A model generated the notes under the pieces. It was not told where the DNA came from and ran no database searches. It saw only the letters and a list, made by a program, of their open reading frames with translations. This document shows positions 15,587-21,060 of a stretch of DNA of 21,060 nucleotides, piece after piece; within the stretch, counting starts at the first letter, position 1, and each line of letters begins with the position of its first letter. Both the position numbers and the translations under genes were made by a program. Source of the stretch: an archaeon (lineage in GTDB: Archaea; Thermoproteota; Nitrososphaeria; Nitrososphaerales; CADDZS01); assembly GCA_021792315.1 (NCBI GenBank), contig JAJYUX010000019.1:1-21060 (forward strand), given 5' to 3'.

Positions 15587-16651
15587 ATGGCCGAACCAGC
15601 AGTAGTTGCATGTATTCAAGCCTCGTCTCAGTTTATCGATGACGAAAACGAAGCCGAGAGTATAATCAAGAAGAATGTCAAAGGACACTTGCGACTTTTG
15701 GACATGCTCCCTGAAGGAGCTACGCCAATTGGACACTTTCCTCAAATCGTAGTGTTCCCAGAGTTTTCTCTCCAAGGAATGCCCAGCAAGAAGTGGAGCG
15801 TTGAGGTCTGGAGGAGGTGGTTGGACAAAGTTGCCGTCCCGCTTCCAGGAGAGGTTTCAGATGAATTCGGAAAGAAGAGCTTAGAGCACGGTTGCTATCT
15901 ACAGGCCTGCGTTTGGGAAGCTGCATTGGATTTCCCTGGACACGCATTTGAGACAGTCTTCATAACTGATCCAAAGGGGAAAATGGTCTACAAGAGAAGA
16001 AGAAGTGCGTTGTCTCCTGAGTTTGGAGCAGCGCAAACACCGGAGCTTTACACTGAATACTTGAAAAAGTATCCGAATCCGATGGATGCTTTCTTTCCTG
16101 TGCTGGATACGCCGTACGGGTGTTTCGGAGGCATGCTGTGTTGCGAAATGTCAACTCCAGAAATTTCAAGAGGCTTGATGCTTAACGGCGCGGAAATTCT
16201 ACTTCACAGCACTTCTGAGACGGATGGTGGCTACATGGACGGCATGAGCCCGAGAGATTGGGAGCGACGAATCAGGGCAAGAGACAACTGCTGCTATATG
16301 GTATCTACCAATATCGGAAAGATTGTGGATTGCAACTATCCAGAGGACCGGGACAGAGGTAGGTCAGAGATTATTGATTTCATGGGACGGACTATTGCAA
16401 GGCGTGAATTCCCTGGAGAAGGAATGATCTTGGGATCGATAGACGTAACACAGCTAAGGAAAGCGAGAAGGACCAGCTGGACTCTGACCAGCCACGGCGA
16501 AGTTTTTTCAGAAGTGGGTCAAGCGATGTACAAGGAACCGATCTGGCCGAAGGACGAGAGGCCATATACAACCGAGGGTGTTGCGGAATTCCGAAAGAAG
16601 ATGGTTGCCAATCTTACGCGCCGTAGGATCTTGAGAAGGCCAGAAGAATAG
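15587..16651 (+). CDS. Nitrilase-superfamily carbon-nitrogen hydrolase, copy 1 (complete)
   Basis: The 354-residue protein has the alpha-beta-beta-alpha nitrilase fold. Glu59 (IVVFPEFSLQG) and Cys185 (GGMLCCEMSTPEISR) match the Glu and Cys of the catalytic triad. The Lys normally found in a 'YRK' element appears as VYKRRRSAL (134-142): whichever way the element is aligned, the Lys position is an Arg, and the only Lys (136) is Val in the second copy at 20146-21060. The superfamily cleaves nitriles, aliphatic amides, formamide and N-carbamoyl compounds; the extended C-terminus (about 60 residues after the core) resembles the amidase/nitrilase branches rather than the short N-carbamoyl branch. 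ATG 15587 lies behind a TATA box. It is divergent to the UbiD-type gene and convergent with the M24 gene. Substrate unknown. Confidence 0.87.
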   Translation: MAEPAVVACIQASSQFIDDENEAESIIKKNVKGHLRLLDMLPEGATPIGHFPQIVVFPEFSLQGMPSKKWSVEVWRRWLDKVAVPLPGEVSDEFGKKSLEHGCYLQACVWEAALDFPGHAFETVFITDPKGKMVYKRRRSALSPEFGAAQTPELYTEYLKKYPNPMDAFFPVLDTPYGCFGGMLCCEMSTPEISRGLMLNGAEILLHSTSETDGGYMDGMSPRDWERRIRARDNCCYMVSTNIGKIVDCNYPEDRDRGRSEIIDFMGRTIARREFPGEGMILGSIDVTQLRKARRTSWTLTSHGEVFSEVGQAMYKEPIWPKDERPYTTEGVAEFRKKMVANLTRRRILRRPEE

Positions 16652-16659
16652 GAATGCAA

Positions 16660-16675
16660 TCTTTTCCTGTTTCTT
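16660..16675 (+). terminator. Pyrimidine-tract terminator candidate after the first nitrilase gene
   Basis: TCTTTTCCTGTTTCTT begins nine bases after the nitrilase stop. T-rich tracts without a hairpin terminate transcription in archaea. The gap to the convergent M24 gene is only 51 bases. Confidence 0.4.
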
Positions 16676-16702
16676 GACCGAAAGATCTCAAAACGGAGAC
16701 CT

Positions 16703-17926
16703 CTAGATCACAATAATCTCAGGTGGGATCTTATTGAGACGCCTGTTTCCGGTGCTGGTGATGACAAAAGTATCATCCAGCATCAAGCCGGCGGATAAAT
16801 TGTGCCTGCAAGCACTCGTTTCCAGTACTACAATAGTTCCTTCCTTAAGCGGATCCATTCTTGGTCTGGGTCCTTTGAAGGTGGTCATCGGGATTCCAGG
16901 CGGCTGCATCCCATGAAGTATAGGTGTCTCCCAGTGAAATCCTCTGTCCAAGACTACTCTCGCAGCCGCCTTTACATCATCATCGGTACAACCGGGCCGG
17001 AATGCCTTAGAGCAGTTCCTGAAGGCAGCTAGACATGCTTCATACATTTCCCTGAATTCCTTGTTCGGCTCACCAAGGCAAATCGGCTTCCCCGTCTGTG
17101 CCTCGTAGCTTCTTTCCTCGCGTGCCCCAATCTCTGTGATTATGATATCTCCTTTCTTCAGAGTTCTGTCGATAGGGTGCAATCTGCCCATACACGTGTT
17201 GGGATTCTCCATGCTCTGGCTAGCTAGCAAAATCATGCTGGGGTATTCGGCGCCAGCACGCAGGTATGCGTCAGAGACGATAGCGAATAACTCATGCTCT
17301 TTCATTCCCGGCTTGGCCTTCTCCTTTAGAGCTTGAATAGCAAGATCAGTGATCCCTGCAGCCTTTTCGACTGCTGATATTTCTTCAGGACTCTTCTGGA
17401 GATGAAACATTTCGAATTCGTCCGTAACAAACTCGAACTTCACTTCCGGTAAGCCTGTCGTAAGTGCATTATAGTCGGAAAGTTGGAATGTTTCTGATTC
17501 CGCTTCCACTATTCCAATTTTTCCGTGATCGAGTTTCAGCTCCTTAACTCGCTCGATAGCAAGTTTTACCGGGTCGCCTCCTCTGACTAGTTCGACTCTA
17601 GATCTGGCACGCCGGTCAGGGCGCTGGGCACAGTTCAGCGAATCGGAAATCATGGGCTCACCTTCGGCGGGGATCACAAGATAGGATGAGGTCGAAAGTG
17701 TCCCCATGTAGTTTGAGAGCCACTTCATGTTGAACCATCCACGAGGTTCGAAAATGTTCCCGCCATTGACCAAAAGAACATTGAAATCTTTCCTCGCCAT
17801 GAAGTCCTTCACGAGCTTCCATCGTCTCCTGTACTCTTCTTCAGTAAACTCGGAGTATTTGTAATCGGATCTAGGTACTATCCATTTGTAGTGGTTTGTG
17901 TCTATATCAGCTTTGGATATTGACAT
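16703..17926 (-). CDS. M24-family (creatinase/Xaa-Pro aminopeptidase fold) protein with altered metal site, paralogue 2
   Basis: From ATG 17926 this is a 407-residue homologue of the protein at 3828-5066 (412 residues) with the same two-domain layout and the shared motif YEAQTG-x-PIC-x-GEPN. At the five M24 metal positions it has Glu265 (ITEIGA) for Asp, Gln277 (YEAQTG) for Asp, His338 (ILHGMQ), Glu369 (VLETS) and Asp384 (LMLDDTF) for Glu; so the two paralogues share the Glu and Gln substitutions but differ at the last site. A longer frame begins at 18094, but the added 56 residues match nothing in the paralogue, and a TATA box (17950-17957) sits 28 bases before ATG 17926, which also aligns with the paralogue's start. 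It is probably a hydrolase of a small C-N compound rather than a peptidase. Convergent with the nitrilase gene, divergent to the aldolase-like gene. Confidence 0.83.
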   Translation of the reverse strand: MSISKADIDTNHYKWIVPRSDYKYSEFTEEEYRRRWKLVKDFMARKDFNVLLVNGGNIFEPRGWFNMKWLSNYMGTLSTSSYLVIPAEGEPMISDSLNCAQRPDRRARSRVELVRGGDPVKLAIERVKELKLDHGKIGIVEAESETFQLSDYNALTTGLPEVKFEFVTDEFEMFHLQKSPEEISAVEKAAGITDLAIQALKEKAKPGMKEHELFAIVSDAYLRAGAEYPSMILLASQSMENPNTCMGRLHPIDRTLKKGDIIITEIGAREERSYEAQTGKPICLGEPNKEFREMYEACLAAFRNCSKAFRPGCTDDDVKAAARVVLDRGFHWETPILHGMQPPGIPMTTFKGPRPRMDPLKEGTIVVLETSACRHNLSAGLMLDDTFVITSTGNRRLNKIPPEIIVI

Positions 17927-17949
17927 AAGGGCTGGGATGACAAGCCACG

Positions 17950-17957
17950 ATAAAAAG
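17950..17957 (-). promoter_or_regulatory. TATA box of the second M24 gene
   Basis: CTTTTTAT on the minus strand is about 28 bases before ATG 17926, the position expected for a leaderless mRNA, and it lies inside the longer open frame, arguing against that extension. Confidence 0.6.
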
Positions 17958-18078
17958 CGTTTTTTCGGTGCTGCGAGTCGGCCAATTTCCTGTAGATCTA
18001 ACGAGCTATTCTGAGTGAGATAGAACCAAGTCGTTCCATCAGTGTCTCTCTGATTTCGGAAATTTCTTACCGTTCGGC

Positions 18079-18086
18079 TTTTATAT
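18079..18086 (+). promoter_or_regulatory. TATA box of the aldolase-like gene
   Basis: TTTTATAT is centred about 34 bases before ATG 18117; predicted transcription start is near 18109. The 190 bases between the two divergent starts hold this box and the M24 box about 130 bases apart. Confidence 0.55.
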
Positions 18087-18116
18087 TCTGGCATTCCGAG
18101 CCACTGCCAGTGTGTT

Positions 18117-18896
18117 ATGTCTTCGAGCTCACTCCCGCTCTATTCAGAACTTAGACAGTATCAGCAAGATGTAATTGATGCCTCACAGATCTTGTACAAG
18201 GAATTCAACGTAATTGTTGGGCATCCATCCCAAAGAATCCCTGGAACCGATCGGTTCTTGATTATGGGTCATTTGCATCCTTTAGGCCGCGGAATGAACG
18301 GAGTGAAGTCCCTTGAGGAACTGGTTGTGATGGATCTTGACTTGCGTAAGATTTCAGGCAAATGGGAGAAGATGAACGAGTCGATTGTCCACGCCGCAAT
18401 TTACAAGGCTCGACCAGAAGTCAATGGCGTGACTTATGTGCACCCTTTCTATGCTGACTTGTTCGCTGCGATGAACAAGCCGATTCCGGCATACGGAGAA
18501 AATCTTCCAATTTATGACAGCAAAGGCGCGATAGCCGACGAATCGCGTGCCCAAGGACTGATGAAAGCTCTTGGAGACAAGGACGCGGTTCTGACTCGCA
18601 ATCCATGCAGCTTGATTACCACAGGAGACAGTGTAAAGAATGCGACTGTGACAGCAACGCGTATCGAAGGGATAGCAAGAAGGGATTACAATTCCTTGCT
18701 GTTGAACAGAGACTCGTACCTGAAGGATGCACCGAAGCTAAACCCGAAGTATCCTCCCAAGAACTTCGCTTATCATGTGGACGAATTTAACATGGATGTG
18801 CTTCACAACGATGGATGGGCACAGCTTTACGAAAAGTACATAGTGAATAATGAGGGACCAAAAAGAAACGAAGATGTCGTAGGTTCGACACTCTAG
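18117..18896 (+). CDS. Class II aldolase/adducin-fold protein lacking zinc-ligand histidines
   Basis: The 259-residue protein follows the class II aldolase fold from end to end: 'GHPSQRIPGTDRFLIM' in place of the usual GN-x-S-x-R phosphate-binding region, a GRG loop, MDLDLRKISG, Glu88 in KMNESIVHAAIYKARPEV (the catalytic Glu position), then the segment that normally reads H-x-HP and, later, R-N-HG. Here these are Tyr107-Val-His109-Pro and Arg161-Asn162-Pro163-Cys164, so two of the three zinc-binding histidines are gone. A classical zinc aldolase or ribulose-phosphate epimerase activity is therefore unlikely. Some family members act as decarboxylases, dehydratases or non-enzymatic proteins. 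The last ~60 residues (from about 195) are longer than the core fold and rich in Asn, Lys and Tyr. ATG 18117 is preceded by a TATA box. Confidence 0.8.
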   Translation: MSSSSLPLYSELRQYQQDVIDASQILYKEFNVIVGHPSQRIPGTDRFLIMGHLHPLGRGMNGVKSLEELVVMDLDLRKISGKWEKMNESIVHAAIYKARPEVNGVTYVHPFYADLFAAMNKPIPAYGENLPIYDSKGAIADESRAQGLMKALGDKDAVLTRNPCSLITTGDSVKNATVTATRIEGIARRDYNSLLLNRDSYLKDAPKLNPKYPPKNFAYHVDEFNMDVLHNDGWAQLYEKYIVNNEGPKRNEDVVGSTL

Positions 18897-19020
18897 TTCG
18901 AGTCAGTAGTAAAGCAATTTCCAAGATCTGCTGTCTTCAAGCAGGCGATTTATCAACTCCATCCCAACTATAGCCGTCATATCAGAGACATTACGTGTCG
19001 CAATCGGAATTACGAATGAA

Positions 19021-20106
19021 TTGAAATCGAAAGCAGCAATACTAGTGAAGCCAAACGAGGCTCTCAGTATTCGAGAAATAGAAAGTCCAACGGTGGACAA
19101 TGGTTGTGTACTCGTGAAGACTCTGGTCTCTGGAATCTGCGGGACCGATGTTCACTGCTGGAAAGGCCAGGTTCCGTTACCTCTTCCAGTGATTTTGGGT
19201 CACGAGAGCGTTGGGACAATCGAAAGACTGGGCAGTGGTAGGAACTGCGACAGCATTGGCGAGCCAATAGTGGAGGGAGACAAGATATTCTGGGTGGCCG
19301 GTCAACCTTGTGGACACTGTTACTTCTGCGTGGTACTCAAAGACACAACGTCTTGCCCCCATAGAAGATCGTATGGAACGTCATGGTCCTGCAACGATTA
19401 TCCTTTTCTTACTGGTGGATACTCAGAACGTGTTTTTCTAACCTCAAAATCATCCTTCTTTAAATTACCGAGCACTGTATCGCCTGATTCAGCCATTGCA
19501 TTCGGGTGTGGCTTCCCAACTGCGGTGAAAGGCTTCGAATCCATTCGCCTTCGACCCAACGAGAATGTCGTCATCCAAGGGTGCGGACCCGTTGGTCTAT
19601 CATCGCTCATTCTCGCCAAAATGGCAGGGGCCGGAGAAACAATCGTCATTGGGGATCCTCCTGAAAGGTTGGATCTGGCAAAGAGACTTGGTGCTTCGCA
19701 TGTTATTCGCATGAAGGATACAAACACTCACGAAAGGGTGAAGACAATTAGAGAAGTCATAGGCGAAGTTGACGTCTGCGTTGAAGCTAGCGGGTCTCCA
19801 TTAGCTGTTCCAGAGGGGATAGAAATTCTGAGACGAAATGGGAGATATTTGATTATGGGCGTTTTCTCTGACTTGGGTGGTGTAGAAATCAATCCCAGCT
19901 TAATAGTCCGGAAGAATATCCAATTGCGCGGTTCGGTCTATTGGGAACCGAGACATCTGTACACTGTTTTGAGTATACTAAAGTCCAGAAATAGTGATCT
20001 GAGACTCGAAAGAGCTGTCACTGGGAGGTACACAATAGAAGAAGCCATCAAAGGCTTGAACGATGTCGAGAGCTTACGCTGTGTGAAAGCTGTAATCCAA
20101 CCGTGA
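19021..20106 (+). CDS. Zinc-dependent medium-chain alcohol dehydrogenase (MDR family)
   Basis: The 361-residue cytoplasmic enzyme oxidises an alcohol or polyol with NAD(P). Catalytic-zinc ligands are visible as Cys40 (SGICGTDVHCWKG) and His61-Glu62 (ILGHESVG), with Cys163 in FGCGFPTAV a possible further ligand. The structural zinc lobe is complete: Cys97, Cys100, Cys103 and Cys112 (PCGHCYFC...SCP). The Rossmann motif is GCGPVG (187-192), with Asp212 after the second strand (VIGDPPER), pointing to NAD. Length is normal. The start is TTG 19021, the only one in frame; a weak TATA-like CTATAG near 18969-18974 is upstream. It follows the aldolase-like gene by 124 bases on the same strand. The alcohol substrate is unknown; sugar-alcohol, threonine and benzyl-alcohol dehydrogenases all share these motifs. 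Confidence 0.9.
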   Translation: MKSKAAILVKPNEALSIREIESPTVDNGCVLVKTLVSGICGTDVHCWKGQVPLPLPVILGHESVGTIERLGSGRNCDSIGEPIVEGDKIFWVAGQPCGHCYFCVVLKDTTSCPHRRSYGTSWSCNDYPFLTGGYSERVFLTSKSSFFKLPSTVSPDSAIAFGCGFPTAVKGFESIRLRPNENVVIQGCGPVGLSSLILAKMAGAGETIVIGDPPERLDLAKRLGASHVIRMKDTNTHERVKTIREVIGEVDVCVEASGSPLAVPEGIEILRRNGRYLIMGVFSDLGGVEINPSLIVRKNIQLRGSVYWEPRHLYTVLSILKSRNSDLRLERAVTGRYTIEEAIKGLNDVESLRCVKAVIQP

Positions 20107-20119
20107 ATCGTATCTGCTT

Positions 20120-20139
20120 ATCTCGATTAGATCCGAGAT
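20120..20139. terminator. Hairpin between convergent dehydrogenase and nitrilase genes
   Basis: ATCTCG (20120-20125) and CGAGAT (20134-20139) form a 6-bp stem with an eight-base loop in the 39-base gap between two convergent stops. No good T-run directly follows on either strand, so it is a weak bidirectional terminator candidate. Confidence 0.35.
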
Positions 20140-20145
20140 GCGCAC

Positions 20146-21060
20146 CTATTCTGTTAGTCTTCCTTTTTGAACGAGTTTCTTGACCACATCTTCTCTGATC
20201 TGAGTTGCCTCGGCATCTGACTTTGGTAATCTGTTAAGTGGCCACGTTTCTCTTTGATACACAGGAGCGAAAGACTGGGAGCTCAAGTGGCCGAAGGCCC
20301 ACTTTCGTCTTACCTTTCTGATAGCATCAATGTCAATCGGGGCAGTTGCAATAGCTTCACCAGCTCCTTCAATTCTGGCGAGTCTATTGCCTCTCCAGTC
20401 TAGAATCTCGCTCCGCCCTCTGTCGCGATGCTCAGGTAGAGGTGCTCCGCCCTCCAATGTTTGGCCGATGTTCGCCGAAGCAAGATAGACGCAGTTATCC
20501 GCTGCTCTAACTGGCCTTTCCATGTCTCTGAAATGATTTCCCTGAATCGCTGATCCATTATGTATGTTGGGTTCTGAGGTGCTGTGGAGTAGTATTTCGG
20601 CACCGTTCATGGAAAGCGCTCTGCTAATTTCTGGGGTGCTCATTTCACAACACATGATTCCTCCGAAGACCCCATATGGAGTACGCAATACAGGAAATAA
20701 TGCGTCTACTGGGTCGGGGCCGTATTTCTTCACATATTCGTCAAAGACGTCCGGTGTTACAGCAGGTCCAAATATACTGCCAAGATTGTTTCGTCTCCGA
20801 ACATACACTACATTCCCTTTGGGGTCAGTAATGAATACACTTTCGAAGTACACATCAGGTCCGAATTTTGTGTCTTTATCCCAAACGCACGCTTGAACAT
20901 AGCATCCCTTCTCTGCACTTTTTCTTCCAAACGCGTCAGTAACGTCACCCGGAATTTCAACGGCGACATCTCGCAACCAGTTTAACCAGTCGTTTCCAGC
21001 CCAATCACTACAGGGTAGCCCTTGAAGCGAAAATTCCGGGTAGACAACAACCTTTGGATA
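20146..21060 (-). CDS. Nitrilase-superfamily carbon-nitrogen hydrolase, copy 2 (5' truncated by window end)
   Basis: The frame runs off the window end; the TTG at 20976 is internal, because upstream codons still encode the family (VVVYPEFSLQGLPC, holding the catalytic Glu). About 304 residues are visible, collinear with copy 1: CYVQACVWD, VFITDPKGNVVY, GGIMCCEMSTPEISRAL with the catalytic Cys, GAEILLHSTSE, and RDRGRSEI. Where copy 1 has VYKRRRSAL this one has VYVRRRNNL, so no Lys exists in the usual catalytic element. The two copies are clearly close paralogues with the same oddity but with different substrate-loop residues (NIHNGSAIQGNHF against TDGGYMDGMSPRD). It is convergent with the alcohol dehydrogenase. 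Copy 2 probably acts on a related amide or nitrile. Confidence 0.87.
   Translation of the reverse strand, partial: YPKVVVYPEFSLQGLPCSDWAGNDWLNWLRDVAVEIPGDVTDAFGRKSAEKGCYVQACVWDKDTKFGPDVYFESVFITDPKGNVVYVRRRNNLGSIFGPAVTPDVFDEYVKKYGPDPVDALFPVLRTPYGVFGGIMCCEMSTPEISRALSMNGAEILLHSTSEPNIHNGSAIQGNHFRDMERPVRAADNCVYLASANIGQTLEGGAPLPEHRDRGRSEILDWRGNRLARIEGAGEAIATAPIDIDAIRKVRRKWAFGHLSSQSFAPVYQRETWPLNRLPKSDAEATQIREDVVKKLVQKGRLTE

Noticed and set aside
15470..15775. Minus-strand open frame of 101 codons across the promoter and start of the nitrilase gene.
   Set aside because: Overlaps a clear TATA box and the conserved 5' part of the nitrilase coding sequence; no family resemblance.

Overview
The window reads as a gene-dense accessory metabolic region of an archaeon, probably a heterotrophic member of the Thermoproteota/Thaumarchaeota or Thermoplasmata side; the exact lineage cannot be fixed from sequence alone. 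The evidence is: TATA-type boxes about 25-34 nt upstream of start codons with almost no leader, few Shine-Dalgarno motifs, frequent TTG/GTG starts, AGA/AGG-rich arginine usage, and a solute-binding protein held by an N-terminal membrane helix followed by a long Ser/Thr-only linker. No tRNA, rRNA, CRISPR array, insertion sequence or phage gene was seen.

Layout. 1-493 (+): the 3' end of a molybdenum hydroxylase large subunit. 505-1446 (-): a solute-binding-protein-like (SsuA/THI5 type) protein without a signal peptide. 1447-1809: a gene-free stretch with a strong terminator. 1810-3690 (-): a membrane-anchored family 5 (dipeptide/oligopeptide type) solute-binding protein. 3828-6269 (-): an M24 creatinase/aminopeptidase-fold protein, a small ABM-type alpha/beta-barrel protein and an isochorismatase-family amidase. 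6386-7060 (+): a second isochorismatase-family amidase. 7449-11084 (+): a complete dppBCDF-type ABC importer. 11154-15294 (-): a run of UbiD-type decarboxylase, acyl-CoA ligase and amidohydrolase-2 (metal-dependent hydrolase/decarboxylase). 15587-16651 (+): a nitrilase-superfamily hydrolase. 16703-17926 (-): a second M24 paralogue. 18117-18896 (+): a class II aldolase-like protein with a broken metal site. 19021-20106 (+): a zinc alcohol dehydrogenase. 20146-21060 (-): a second, 5'-truncated nitrilase paralogue.

How it may work together (inference). The importer and its binding protein would bring in a small organic, possibly nitrogen-containing, compound. The molybdenum hydroxylase could hydroxylate a (hetero)aromatic ring. 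UbiD and the amidohydrolase-2 protein are candidate decarboxylases, and the acyl-CoA ligase activates an acid. Six C-N-hydrolase-fold proteins, paired in three unrelated folds (two M24, two isochorismatase, two nitrilase), would release nitrogen from amides, ureido or lactam-like intermediates. The alcohol dehydrogenase and aldolase-like protein finish carbon processing. The gene-family set partly overlaps bacterial picolinate/nicotinate degradation (Mo-hydroxylase, amidohydrolase-2 decarboxylase, isochorismatase-type maleamate amidase), but no ring-cleavage dioxygenase is in view, so substrate and pathway are unproven. The most unusual feature is that several classical metal- or lysine-dependent scaffolds here carry substituted catalytic positions: both M24 proteins, the class II aldolase, and both nitrilases.
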